Positions 9,009 to 18,097 of a DNA stretch of 64,000 nucleotides are shown here, in pieces. The position numbers and the translations under genes are program-made. Positions within the stretch are counted from its first letter, which is position 1. Each line of letters begins with the position of its first letter. A model generated the notes under the pieces. It was not told where the DNA came from. It saw only the letters and a program-made list of their open reading frames with translations, and searched no databases. The stretch is taken from positions 17,025 to 81,024 of the forward strand of contig JAHDWJ010000030.1 of assembly GCA_023384415.1 (NCBI GenBank), given 5' to 3'. Origin of the DNA: Anaerolineae bacterium. GTDB taxonomy: Bacteria; Chloroflexota; Anaerolineae; Promineifilales; Promineifilaceae.

Positions 9009-12000
9009 CTAAAAGGCTGGTAACTGCACCTGAAAAGTTGTCCCTTTCCCCTCAGAACTTGTCACACTAATATGACCCCCATGTCGGGCAACAATCTCCT
9101 GGCAGATAGCCAACCCTAACCCCGTTCCTGGTTCACCTGATTCTCGCCCCGTTTTGCCTCTGAAGAATCGATCAAAAAGATGCGGTATTTCATCAGGGGC
9201 AATCAGAGATCCCGTATTATTAATCGTCAATTCCACATAGCGCGAGCTATTCTTGGCCCAGCTTAAGGTAACTTTAAGTTGCCCACCCGTTGGGGTATAA
9301 GCCACGGCATTGCCAATCAAATTGGTAAAAACCTGCACCATTTGCGGATAGTCCACTGGAACCGGGGGGATGTAAGGCATGGGCGTATGCTCAACTACAA
9401 GCGATTTGGCCCGGATACGTGCTTCATATGTCTGGAGTACCTCGGCTAATAAATCATCCAACTGGTGGGGATTTGGTTGGAATGGTACCTGCCCTTGTTC
9501 CAGCCGGGATAGGGTCAACATATCTTCGATGAGTTGGGTAAGCCGTTTACTTTCCCGGCGCAGAATAGGTAAATAACGCTCCAAGGCTGCTCCACCACGA
9601 GCATGTAGCAAATCCAGATACATAGTGATATTGGTCAGAGGGGTACGCAGTTCATGATTGACATTGGTCACAAACTCATCTTTGAGCCGATCTAACTGCT
9701 TTAGCCGTTCATTGGCCGCAATCAATTCGGCTGTTCTCTCCTGGACACGTTGTTCTAGAGTTTCTAACACCATAGCCCGGTGAATGGCACTGCCGGCGAT
9801 TTCAGCAATAGCCGTAAGTAGACGAACTTCATCAGCGTCAAAGGTTCGATCTTGTTTGGTGTCTATACAGAGGACGCCTATGGGTTCACTGCCTGAGCGT
9901 AAAGGGACGTAGATACCGGCACGGGTGCCATTGGCCTGCAAAAATTTAGTCACGGTGGAAAGGGCTTCTTTTTCCTGGGTAAAATCAGATGAGACAATGG
10001 GGATGCCGGTGGTGAAAACACGCCCGGCCAGGGAATTATCCAGGCCAAAGGTAATTTTGCGTAATGCGTTGGCCCAACGACGCGAGGCTATCACCTGAAG
10101 TCCGCTTTGTTCTGGATTGGGGGCCAGAATAGCTCCTTCATCCACACCGAGCATCTCCAGGGCATAATCCAGTGTCAAATTTTGGATTTCGCTGCGCGTG
10201 AGGGCAGTACGCAAGACAGATGAAAGCTCAATGAGGGCGGCTAATTCGGCCGCCTGGCGATTGGTTTCTTCAAACAAGCGAGCATTTTCTAAGGCTACCG
10301 CAACCTGATCGCCAAAAGTAGTAACCAAACGGGCCTGTTCTTCAGTGAAAAAGGCGGGGTCTTTGCTATCTATGGCTAACATGCCGATGAGCCGCTCCCG
10401 CACCATGAGGGGAACACCTAACCAGGATTGGATATGGTTGTGGGGAGATCGGCGGAAGTTGCCATGCTGATTGGTGACGAAGGTAACGATGTGCGGCCGC
10501 TTTTCCTGGATCACAATGGTGTTAGGATTATCGCCAGGAATGGGGAAGCGCAGTCCCTGTACCTGGGCCATGTCAGGCCATCCCCGTCCCCCGACAATCT
10601 CCAAATAGCCATCTCCCAACAGTTGCACGGAGGCACTATCATACGGAATAACGCGGGCTAACTGCTGTAAGATAAGCTCAATTGTTTTATCTTGTTCCAA
10701 AGTAGTGGCAATAACGGAGCCGACCTGGCGCAATGTTTCTGCTTCTTCAACCCGTTTCTGCAGCTTGGTAAATAGCTGCATGTTTTGCAGAGCGACTGAG
10801 ATGAGGTGAGCCAATGTCTGACCGGAAGCCAGGTCACTAGGGGTGAATTGGGATACCTGATCACGATAGACGGTCAATCCGCCTAAGGGATGTTCGGGGG
10901 ATAGGAGAGGAAAAACGACATAAGAGCGGAACCCTTCGGCGATCATCTCTTGGCGCAAATAGCCAGTTCGGGGATCGGTTTGAATGTCATTGATAGCAAC
11001 CGGTTCGGGGCTGCTGAGGATGCTGAAGCCAGGGATATTCTGAAAATGGTTGTTGACGGCTTCTACGTATTGAGGGGTGAGACCCCAGGCATACGGGCAA
11101 TGGACCCTGTTTTTGTCGGGATCAAATTGGTAAAGAGCCACCCGGTCGGCCTTTAAGGTTTGGCGGACAGCGGTGACGATGGTGGTAAGGAGATGATTAA
11201 AATCGTGCTGGGAGAGGATGTCGGCGGCGGTTTCAGCGAGAATGCGCTGCTGTTCAGCCCGGTGGTGGCGCTGTTGTTCATTGTGCAGGTTATATAAGGC
11301 GTAGGCCAGGTCATCGGCTAACTCCTGAAGTAAGGCGATCTCTTCATCGTCAAATAGATCACCGTGGCTGGCGTAGACGACCCAAACGCCCAGGGTTAGT
11401 TCTCCCCGACGCAACGGCAGAGCCAGGGTGGTGTGTTCGGGCGGGTTAGCGAGAACGGGGCAGACGGTGCAGGTTTCAGGGGAGACGATGATGGGTTCGC
11501 GGCCGCGTACTGCTCCCGCCACACATTGTAAATGGTGGTGGATGTCATCCAGGCGAAAGGTATACTCAGTTGGGTTGACAGGCCGGGACGCGGCCGCAAA
11601 CTCACAAGTTACCCCATCCTCAGCCAACAAGCCAAACCAGGTAAACGCATACTCCCGGTGGTTAATAAACAGTTGACATACCTGGTCCAGTAATCCCTGC
11701 TTGTCTTGTTCCCGCACCACAAGCTGGTTGACCCCAGTGATGATTCGCAGCACATTGTTGACTTTTTGTAAATGGGCTTCACTTTCCCGTAAAGCCACTT
11801 CATATTGGCGGCGAGCGGTGACATCCCGATAATTGACCACCAAAGCGTTAACATCTGGGATTGACAATGAATTATGGACGGTACCCTCTAACCAACGCCA
11901 ATCTCCTCTCTTGTGTTTAAAGCGATAAGTAGCGACAGCGACTTCGCCCGGTGTTTGAAACAATTGTTGGAGAAATTGCTGTGCGGCCGCTAAATCCTCG

Positions 12001-12803
12001 GGATGAACATCCTGCAAAGCATTACGCCCTATAAATTCTTCCGCCGAATAACCCGATACGCGCCAGGTAGAAGGGCTGGCATACAGCACATTGCCTTGTG
12101 GATCCATTAAAGCGATGGCATCAGTGCTGTTTTCAATGAGGGTACGAAAATAGGTTTCACTTTGCTGCAATTGTGCATGTTTTTGTTGATTATGAGCCAG
12201 ACTTTCCTCCAGACTACGCACCAGATAAAGGATAGAAATAACCGCCACAAAACTCAACAACGTATAAACAGCAATACCACTAAACCAGGCCGAGAGGTTC
12301 ACGGAGTTAGCTTGATAGGATGGGGCTAAAGCAATGGTCCTCGTGACAAAGAGAACGGCGAAAATAGCCAACGTCAGAATCGTAGTTGCCAGAGCCAGAA
12401 AACTGACACGGCGGCCAAACAAAATAGCGGCCAGAACAGATACGGCAAAGAAAAATATCCGGCCATCACCACTAAGAGCAGCAAAATACAACCCCATACA
12501 CCCTATACCATAATAGATGGAGAGTAGGGTTAGGGCGCGGACGCTATATGATAGAGTAGGGCGAAAAGCCGCCAGCCCCACAATTACAGTAGATAAGGTG
12601 TATAAACCAATGACAATATAGGCTCGAACCAGGGCGTTCGTAACGGTGTCGCCAGACTCTTGATACCGCTCAACCACATTGATGATCCCTCCAGCCAGAG
12701 CGATAATAGCAAATACAAACGTACCACGTAAAATGGCCTGGAGAATTTTTTCACGCCACGCGTTGGTATGAGTTGTATCCAGATCGATCAAAGGAGGTTT
12801 CAT
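9009..12803 (-). CDS. Giant PAS/multi-GAF sensor histidine kinase
   Basis: The protein has 1264 residues. About six membrane helices span 20-190. A PAS domain follows at about 210-330 (LIENSTDAIALMDPQGNVLY, GYSAEEFIG). Four GAF-like domains lie at about 350-515, 525-690, 700-860 and 870-1020. HisKA has its His near 1050 (VNHELRTPLTN). The ATPase domain has NLIGNAVAYTPTGG and GTGLGLAICQEIV, but the G1 region reads NNTGSLIAPDE in place of DTGxGI, a mild departure. The start follows the multicopper oxidase stop by 3 bp, so the two share a transcript. The cognate regulator is not adjacent. Confidence 0.88.
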   Translation of the reverse strand: MKPPLIDLDTTHTNAWREKILQAILRGTFVFAIIALAGGIINVVERYQESGDTVTNALVRAYIVIGLYTLSTVIVGLAAFRPTLSYSVRALTLLSIYYGIGCMGLYFAALSGDGRIFFFAVSVLAAILFGRRVSFLALATTILTLAIFAVLFVTRTIALAPSYQANSVNLSAWFSGIAVYTLLSFVAVISILYLVRSLEESLAHNQQKHAQLQQSETYFRTLIENSTDAIALMDPQGNVLYASPSTWRVSGYSAEEFIGRNALQDVHPEDLAAAQQFLQQLFQTPGEVAVATYRFKHKRGDWRWLEGTVHNSLSIPDVNALVVNYRDVTARRQYEVALRESEAHLQKVNNVLRIITGVNQLVVREQDKQGLLDQVCQLFINHREYAFTWFGLLAEDGVTCEFAAASRPVNPTEYTFRLDDIHHHLQCVAGAVRGREPIIVSPETCTVCPVLANPPEHTTLALPLRRGELTLGVWVVYASHGDLFDDEEIALLQELADDLAYALYNLHNEQQRHHRAEQQRILAETAADILSQHDFNHLLTTIVTAVRQTLKADRVALYQFDPDKNRVHCPYAWGLTPQYVEAVNNHFQNIPGFSILSSPEPVAINDIQTDPRTGYLRQEMIAEGFRSYVVFPLLSPEHPLGGLTVYRDQVSQFTPSDLASGQTLAHLISVALQNMQLFTKLQKRVEEAETLRQVGSVIATTLEQDKTIELILQQLARVIPYDSASVQLLGDGYLEIVGGRGWPDMAQVQGLRFPIPGDNPNTIVIQEKRPHIVTFVTNQHGNFRRSPHNHIQSWLGVPLMVRERLIGMLAIDSKDPAFFTEEQARLVTTFGDQVAVALENARLFEETNRQAAELAALIELSSVLRTALTRSEIQNLTLDYALEMLGVDEGAILAPNPEQSGLQVIASRRWANALRKITFGLDNSLAGRVFTTGIPIVSSDFTQEKEALSTVTKFLQANGTRAGIYVPLRSGSEPIGVLCIDTKQDRTFDADEVRLLTAIAEIAGSAIHRAMVLETLEQRVQERTAELIAANERLKQLDRLKDEFVTNVNHELRTPLTNITMYLDLLHARGGAALERYLPILRRESKRLTQLIEDMLTLSRLEQGQVPFQPNPHQLDDLLAEVLQTYEARIRAKSLVVEHTPMPYIPPVPVDYPQMVQVFTNLIGNAVAYTPTGGQLKVTLSWAKNSSRYVELTINNTGSLIAPDEIPHLFDRFFRGKTGRESGEPGTGLGLAICQEIVARHGGHISVTSSEGKGTTFQVQLPAF

Positions 12804-12806
12804 GGG

Positions 12807-14435
12807 TCAGGCATCCACACGGTAATTTCGCATCATGCCCATATCTTCATGTTCAAGGTTATGGCAATGGTAGAGAAACAGGCCAGGGTAATGATCAAAA
12901 GCGATTTGGATTTGAACACGCTCGCCAGGCATAAGGAGGACAGTATCTTTCCAGCCTTCATCAAGGTAGCCATCTTTAACGGTGAGCCAGTTAGTGTATT
13001 GTGTAGGATCGGTGGGTGGGGTGCGGCTGATGACTTGAAAATGGGGCCCGTGCAGGTGCATCGGGTGGGCAATTTCGATGGTGCTGCCAGGGCCACCGGG
13101 GGGTATATTGATAAACTCTAACAATTCCTGGGTCCCAAGTTGGAATATTTCATCGCTGGCAACGCCGTTCATCTCAAATTGACGGCCGTTGATGGTCCAA
13201 TTGGCCCCGTTGGCATAAAGGACGTAGGGCCGAGGGCTGCCGCTGTTACGGGCCTGGGTTGGCTCAAGCCGCTGGAAAGGGGAAAGGGGAATGCCGCTGG
13301 CCTGAGCCGGGCTGCCGCTGCGGGTCATTAGCGGCAGGTAGGTATTCTGCGCGGCCGCGACATGGAAACTCATCACCGTAAACTCAGCCCCATTGGGCAG
13401 CGAACCTACCGGTGGCGTGGCCCCAGTGAACGGCAAACTCTTCAACAAAATCTCCGTCCCTTCAGGCCATTGGTTAAAATCCACCAATATCTCCGCCCGC
13501 TCCGCCGGAGAAAGGGTCACATAATCACGCTGGACAGGCGCAGCCAATAAACCGCCATCGGTGGCAATAACGGTAAGAGGAGTGCCATCACTCCAGCCAA
13601 ATTTATAAATGCGCGAATTAGACCCATTGAGCAACCGCAAACGGTAAGGTTGCTGGAAGACTACTTTACTGGCATTGGGCTGCCCATTAACCAAAATGGT
13701 ATTGCCTAAAAAGCCCAAAAGCCCCATCATCGTATAAACCATTTGATTGTTGGCATCAAACGTGCGATCCTGGATAACCAGGGGAAGATCAAACGGGCCA
13801 GCCGGCAGATTAGCGGCATCCTCTTCTGCATCGGAAACGATAAATAACCCGGCCATGCCCCGGTAAACCTGCTCCCCGGTGAGCATGTGGGGATGAGGGT
13901 GAAACCAATACATACCTGCCCGATTGATGATCTCAAAATCGTAGCTATAAGAGCCACCAGGGTTAATGCCAAAGCGGGGATGCCCATCATCCGTTTCCGG
14001 TACATGCAGGCCGTGCCAATGGGTTATGGTTTGTTGGGGAAGTTGGTTACTGAAATGGATGCGAACCCGCTCCCCCGTCCGCGCCCGGATGATAGGGCCA
14101 AGAAATGAGCCAGGAATCGCCTGTACCTGGTGCGGGTTGCCTTGTATGAGCTGGCCAGTATAACGAAAAACTTGGGTGACCTGACCCGGCAAAATAGAGA
14201 CCTGATCGGTGATGGCGTTTAGGGTCAGCTCCAGATCAGGGTCCCCGGTAAGTTTGCGGGGTGGGGGAACAATACAGACTTCTGGGTCTGTAGGGTCAAA
14301 GGTAAAGCGGATGGGAGAAGGGGGGGTAGTTGTCGCGGCCGCGATCTGACGTTGTGCCCAGGGCGTCACCAAAAAACCGGCTGCACTGGCCCCCAATAAC
14401 TGTAAAAACCGTCGCCTATTCATCTCAAAACGCAT
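12807..14435 (-). CDS. Tat-exported multicopper oxidase
   Basis: The protein has about 542 residues and belongs to the CueO/bilirubin-oxidase/SufI-like three-cupredoxin family. The N-terminus has a twin-arginine signal (MNRRRFLQLLGASAAGF). All four copper-binding motifs are visible: HWHGLH, WFHPHPH, HPMHLHG and HCHNLEHEDMGMM. The T1 copper Cys and Met are present, so it should be catalytically competent and act outside the membrane. Physiological substrates (Cu(I), Fe(II), Mn(II) or phenolics) cannot be told from sequence. The start is ATG 14435 (AGGTG upstream) or ATG 14423. It is transcribed with the large kinase downstream, gap 3 bp. Confidence 0.9.
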   Translation of the reverse strand: MRFEMNRRRFLQLLGASAAGFLVTPWAQRQIAAATTTPPSPIRFTFDPTDPEVCIVPPPRKLTGDPDLELTLNAITDQVSILPGQVTQVFRYTGQLIQGNPHQVQAIPGSFLGPIIRARTGERVRIHFSNQLPQQTITHWHGLHVPETDDGHPRFGINPGGSYSYDFEIINRAGMYWFHPHPHMLTGEQVYRGMAGLFIVSDAEEDAANLPAGPFDLPLVIQDRTFDANNQMVYTMMGLLGFLGNTILVNGQPNASKVVFQQPYRLRLLNGSNSRIYKFGWSDGTPLTVIATDGGLLAAPVQRDYVTLSPAERAEILVDFNQWPEGTEILLKSLPFTGATPPVGSLPNGAEFTVMSFHVAAAQNTYLPLMTRSGSPAQASGIPLSPFQRLEPTQARNSGSPRPYVLYANGANWTINGRQFEMNGVASDEIFQLGTQELLEFINIPPGGPGSTIEIAHPMHLHGPHFQVISRTPPTDPTQYTNWLTVKDGYLDEGWKDTVLLMPGERVQIQIAFDHYPGLFLYHCHNLEHEDMGMMRNYRVDA

Positions 14436-14550
14436 TCTACACCTGTATAACAACGAGAGAGTCAAGTCGTAGGCCGCAGGCAGGGATCAAAACGCCATTC
14501 CCCAATTGCCAGCTAAATCCCGTTTATCGCTTCACTCTCAATTTAAGCAA

Positions 14551-14646
14551 CTGGACTCTGGCGAAAATTGATTTCACCAGTGGTAATCACCAATACACGA
14601 TTACACTAATTAACCAGTGTTCAGACTAAAAAACGACAGACTCCAG
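14551..14646 (-). mobile_element. MITE family A, copy 1, with 7-bp target duplication TAAGCAA
   Basis: This 96-bp element has ends CTGGACTCTG and CAGACTCCAG (9 of 10 bases inverted-complementary). It is flanked on both sides by TAAGCAA (14544-14550 and 14647-14653). The sequence is the reverse complement of the elements at 15679-15766 and 45172-45266. It carries no ORF, as expected for a non-autonomous element mobilised in trans. Confidence 0.88.
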
Positions 14647-14713
14647 TAAGCAATAATTTACCCAGGCAATTATATCTTATCCATTGGCTTGTGCCTGTGG
14701 TAAGTTAGCCCTA

Positions 14714-14719
14714 TATAAT
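14714..14719 (+). promoter_or_regulatory. -10 box TATAAT of a likely leaderless promoter
   Basis: TATAAT at 14714-14719 lies 7 bases before ATG 14727, so transcription would begin at or next to the start codon. The -35 match is weak (TTGTGC at 14689, spacing 19). A MITE ends 67 bp upstream. Confidence 0.45.
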
Positions 14720-14726
14720 ACCGTTT

Positions 14727-15551
14727 ATGTGGTCCGATATGTCTGAAACTCCCATTCAGGCCACCTTGCGACAAGTATATGTCCATTGGCCGGCCTACCT
14801 GGTTGGGTATGGTGGTGGGGCGTTATTGGCTCTTGTTGTCGTGTTCATCAGTATGCAACGACAATGGTGGGGGTTCATTCCGTTAATGCTGGCCTTTTTA
14901 CTCCTATTGGCGTACTTTTTTGCCGCTTCACTATGGGTTGCCTACCAGAAAAATGAAACGGCAGCCACCTTAATATTACTAACCTGGGCCCAATTACAAC
15001 CTACCGACTCCTTCGCCCATATTGATTTGGGCCGCCGTTCTGTCGGTGAACGCCTGGCCCGATACCTGACGACGGGCAAACTAACGGTGATAGATGTATA
15101 TAACCCCCAATTGACCCCAGGAGCGGCTCTGGCTAGAGCCAGGAGTATCGCTGGGCCGATGCTCCTTTCTGATCCCCGATTAACCTGTTTAGAAGGTTCT
15201 ATAGATTTGCTGCCCCTGCCCGATAAAAGTATGCTGGTGGTAACTATGATCTATACGCTGCCAGAATTTTGGCAGCAGGGGGACCAAGAGCAGTTGTTGC
15301 AGGAGATTTATAGGATATTGAAACCGGGCGGACGGCTTATCTTATTAGAACAGGCCCGGCAGCCGGCGAATATAATGATGTTGGGGCCGCTGGTGTGGCA
15401 TTGGCCCGCGGCCGCGCACTGGCAGCATCTCCTACAAAAAACCGGTTTTACCATTCGCAAACAAGAAATGATCCAGGCTGGTCTTACCGTCGCTTTTCGG
15501 GCAGATAAACCCGTACAATTCCAGAACCGCCAACTCGACCTGCGCTTTTAA
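14727..15551 (+). CDS. Membrane-anchored class I SAM methyltransferase-like protein
   Basis: The protein has 274 residues. Two membrane helices lie at about 25-48 and 52-72. The rest looks like a Rossmann methyltransferase: HIDLGRRSVGERLARYLTTG at the usual motif I position, a later acidic strand end (TVIDVY), then the post-motif segment EIYRILKPGGRLILLEQ, which is typical of UbiE/Methyltransf_11 proteins. The motif I glycine pattern is degenerate, so SAM binding needs proof. The substrate is unknown. The gene stands alone between two independent MITE insertions of family A in opposite orientation. Confidence 0.7.
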   Translation: MWSDMSETPIQATLRQVYVHWPAYLVGYGGGALLALVVVFISMQRQWWGFIPLMLAFLLLLAYFFAASLWVAYQKNETAATLILLTWAQLQPTDSFAHIDLGRRSVGERLARYLTTGKLTVIDVYNPQLTPGAALARARSIAGPMLLSDPRLTCLEGSIDLLPLPDKSMLVVTMIYTLPEFWQQGDQEQLLQEIYRILKPGGRLILLEQARQPANIMMLGPLVWHWPAAAHWQHLLQKTGFTIRKQEMIQAGLTVAFRADKPVQFQNRQLDLRF

Positions 15552-15619
15552 CAATTAGCTCCAAGAACTTAACTGCGAGCGGCTACTAAGTGAACATCCC
15601 AAAATAACTTACCGGTTTA

Positions 15620-15651
15620 GATTTGACAGGTTTCCCAAAACCCGTCAAATC
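15620..15651 (+). terminator. Stem-loop after the methyltransferase gene
   Basis: GATTTGAC (15620-15627) pairs with GTCAAATC (15644-15651), and GGTTT with AAACC inside, with one mismatch. No T-run follows, so termination is only possible, not certain. Confidence 0.4.
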
Positions 15652-15678
15652 GGGGTGGAACTTGTTTTTAGATGATTA

Positions 15679-15766
15679 CGGGGGTCTGACGTTTTTTAGT
15701 CTGACCACTGGTTTATTGGTGTATTGGTGATTACCACTGGTGAAATCACTTTTCCCCAGAGTCCAG
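15679..15766 (+). mobile_element. MITE family A, copy 2, with 7-bp target duplication ATGATTA
   Basis: This 88-bp copy runs opposite to copy 1. It is flanked by ATGATTA at 15672-15678 and 15767-15773. The right end CAGAGTCCAG is conserved and the left end CGGGGGTCTG has decayed. It sits 28 bp before the pentapeptide gene and may alter that gene's promoter. Confidence 0.85.
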
Positions 15767-15794
15767 ATGATTATTAAACACGACAAGGAGTATC

Positions 15795-16361
15795 ATGGCT
15801 GATTTTACCCGCGAACAATTAGAAACTGCCCTTAAACAGGCAAAAAGCAAAATTGTCCTCAAAGGGCGAAACCTGAGCGGTCTGGACCTTTCCGGGTTAA
15901 ATTTTCGGGAGGCCGAACTGGTAGGAATTGATTTAAGTGAGACTATCCTGACCAACGCCATTTTCTTCAAGGCCAATCTTAGCCAGGCTAACTTAACCAA
16001 TGTTCGCGCCGATTATGCCGATTTTCGCAGTGCCAAAATGGAAGCGGCTATACTCTCTGGGGCTAATTTGCATGGGGCTAATCTGGATGGCACCAAACTG
16101 ATGAAGGCTGATTTACAGCGTGCCAGCCTGCTTCGGGCCACCATGCGCGGATCGTCTGATCTAAGCCAGGCAAACTTGCAGCAGGCCGATCTGAATGGGG
16201 CTAAACTATATTGGGCCAATTTAAATGGGGCGGATTTGCGTGGGGCCAGGTTGGAGCGGGTTATTATGCGTGGGGCTACGATGCAAGGGGCACGTTATGA
16301 TGAACATACGTTTTGGCCAGCTGAGATTGTGCCTGATCTGGTCGGGGCGATTTTAGGGTGA
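15795..16361 (+). CDS. Pentapeptide repeat protein
   Basis: The protein has 188 residues. From about residue 25 onward it is built of A(N/D)LXX pentapeptides (for example ANLSQANLTN, ANLHGANLDG, ADLQRASLLR, ADLNGAKLYW), which fold as a right-handed quadrilateral beta-helix. The first 25 residues form a separate charged helix ending KGRNLSG. Some such proteins mimic DNA and bind gyrase, but nothing here supports that role over others. ATG 15795 has a good AAGGAG ribosome site. The stop is 34 bp from the convergent nudC stop. Confidence 0.88.
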   Translation: MADFTREQLETALKQAKSKIVLKGRNLSGLDLSGLNFREAELVGIDLSETILTNAIFFKANLSQANLTNVRADYADFRSAKMEAAILSGANLHGANLDGTKLMKADLQRASLLRATMRGSSDLSQANLQQADLNGAKLYWANLNGADLRGARLERVIMRGATMQGARYDEHTFWPAEIVPDLVGAILG

Positions 16362-16395
16362 TTTTCTGCGGCTCGTACGGTCAATATTTGCCCGG

Positions 16396-17217
16396 TTAAG
16401 CAGATTGTTGGGCCACAAACCAATCAATGAGTTGGCGAGAGATGCTGATTTTACCAGGAATAAGGGGAAGATTTTCGGCGGTAAACCAATGGGCTTCGGC
16501 TATTTCGTCGTTATCTGGGGCGATTTCGCCCCCCTGATAGGTGGCGGTGAACCCAATCATCAGAGAGTGAGGAAAAGGCCAGGGTTGGCTGCCAAAGTAA
16601 CGGATGTTTTCTACCAGGATACCCGTCTCTTCTAATACTTCACGCTGGACACACTCTTCCAATGTTTCCCCTGGTTCGACAAAGCCAGCAATGACGCTGA
16701 AAAATCCCTGAGGGGAGCGGTGATTGCGGCCTAATAAAATTTTGTCCCCTTTGGTGACGGCGACAATGATGGCTGGGGAGATGCGGGGGAAGTTGGTCTG
16801 GCCGCAGTGGGGGCATTGTTTTGCCCGTTCCCCTGGTTTGTCTTGGGTAGCTGACCCGCAGCGGCCGCAATATTGATGATGCCGATCCCAATTGACAATT
16901 TGGACGGCCCGGCCAGCCACTAAAAAAAGGTCATCATCTAACTTTTGCCACAAGCGGCGCAATCCTTGAAAGCTCATCCCTGCCGGGGGCACCGTCTCCT
17001 CAGTCAGGTCAGCGGCAAAACAAGGGCGACCATTTAAGGTACCCAAATAATGATGCCGCTCTGGCTTCAACCCTAACTCTGCTAACTCAAAAACACAAGG
17101 TACAGTAGCTTTCGTCTCCTCAAGGGTGACAAGCAGGCGGTCGGCCACGAAGGCAAACCACCAGGCCGGCTCCGGCAAGGCAGAGGGAGGGGTAACAGCA
17201 GCCAAAAAAGGAGTCAT
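16396..17217 (-). CDS. nudC: NAD+/NADH diphosphatase NudC (Nudix)
   Basis: NudC cleaves NAD(H) to NMN(H) and AMP, and in some bacteria removes NAD caps from RNA. The protein has 273 residues. A zinc ribbon (YCGRCGS near 115 and CPHCGQ near 135) precedes a Nudix box spanning GFVEPGETLEECVQREVLEETG. The NudC signature SQPWPFPHSLM follows. All of these are characteristic of the true NudC family. It is the last gene of a minus-strand run with the lipoprotein and amidohydrolase genes: the ATG overlaps the lipoprotein stop by one base (TAATG), suggesting coupled translation. Confidence 0.93.
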   Translation of the reverse strand: MTPFLAAVTPPSALPEPAWWFAFVADRLLVTLEETKATVPCVFELAELGLKPERHHYLGTLNGRPCFAADLTEETVPPAGMSFQGLRRLWQKLDDDLFLVAGRAVQIVNWDRHHQYCGRCGSATQDKPGERAKQCPHCGQTNFPRISPAIIVAVTKGDKILLGRNHRSPQGFFSVIAGFVEPGETLEECVQREVLEETGILVENIRYFGSQPWPFPHSLMIGFTATYQGGEIAPDNDEIAEAHWFTAENLPLIPGKISISRQLIDWFVAQQSA

Positions 17218-18089
17218 TATGGGTAGGGGGTAGGATTGGGGTAGCCGGTGGGTGGGATACCGGGTCCACTGGTAGGTAAGGGGGTGGCCGAAGGGGTGCC
17301 AGGTCCCGGTGTGTGGGTTGGTGTACTGGTAGGTGTGGGGGTGCCTGTTGTTGGTGTAGCAACCAGAGTTGTATTAGGGGTAGGGGTAGGCGTCACGACC
17401 GCGAGCGTAGCCGTAGTTGGTGGTATTTGGGTCACAGGCAGGGCAGGCGTGGCCGTAACCGGGGCTATGGTAAAGGCTGGCGGGGGTGTCATCGTCCCTG
17501 GAGAAGGATAACCGGTCCCCCCAGGAAGCGGCTCATCCGGCGGTGTAGGCAACTCATCTGGGGTTGGCAGGATCGGCGTTGGCTCTATGCCGCCGGGAAC
17601 AGGGGTTGGCTGGTTGAGGCGCAAAAAGTCAGGCATCGGGTTGGGTTCGACAATACGAACAACTTCCAGATACCAGATGACCGTGCGCGGGGCGTTTTTA
17701 CCACAACCAACCGGCCCTTCATATTTACGCCAAAACCCATCTACGGTCATATTTAACCCTTCCCAGGCCAAGGGAAGCACCACCTGCTCAAAGTTGAGCA
17801 TTCGCATTTGTTTATTATCGTTGATGAGTGACCAGCGGGTTTGCGGACCTCGCTGGATAAAACAGGTTTGGTGGGCCAACGGGGTATAAACGCCGCTGAC
17901 TCGAATCAGGGTGTCTTGAAACCGGCCCAGGTTTTCGGCTAATTCAGTAAAGGTGATGGGAACCGGCACCCCCAAAATCGTGGGATTGCCTGGTGTCGGT
18001 GTGGGGAGTTCTGGTCCGAAGGCCCCCTTTTGTTGGCAGGCGGTCAGGGCAAAAAGCAAAAACAGTGAAAGGGCAAGCAGATGACGCAT
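17217..18089 (-). CDS. Lipoprotein with Pro/Thr-rich C-terminal half
   Basis: The protein has 290 residues. It begins with a lipoprotein signal (MRHLLALSLFLLFALTAC, lipobox LTAC). Residues 40-160 form a small globular part I do not recognise; it contains two Cys-bearing segments (HQTCFIQRG, PVGCGKN) and resembles a single-strand-binding or OB-like fold only vaguely. Residues 165-290 are almost entirely P, T, G and V repeats (TPTPTP type), a probable extracellular linker or wall-spanning stalk. It lies 8 bp downstream of the amidohydrolase gene and overlaps nudC, so the three genes form one operon. Confidence 0.75.
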   Translation of the reverse strand: MRHLLALSLFLLFALTACQQKGAFGPELPTPTPGNPTILGVPVPITFTELAENLGRFQDTLIRVSGVYTPLAHQTCFIQRGPQTRWSLINDNKQMRMLNFEQVVLPLAWEGLNMTVDGFWRKYEGPVGCGKNAPRTVIWYLEVVRIVEPNPMPDFLRLNQPTPVPGGIEPTPILPTPDELPTPPDEPLPGGTGYPSPGTMTPPPAFTIAPVTATPALPVTQIPPTTATLAVVTPTPTPNTTLVATPTTGTPTPTSTPTHTPGPGTPSATPLPTSGPGIPPTGYPNPTPYP

Positions 18090-18097
18090 AAAAAGGT

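Noticed and set aside
14544-15773. A composite transposon made of the two family A elements around the methyltransferase gene
   Set aside because: Each copy has its own, different 7-bp target duplication (TAAGCAA and ATGATTA), so they inserted independently.
17248-17511. A Gly/Val-rich ORF on the plus strand opposite the P/T-rich lipoprotein tail
   Set aside because: It is the antisense of TP repeats and has no ribosome site or conserved motif.
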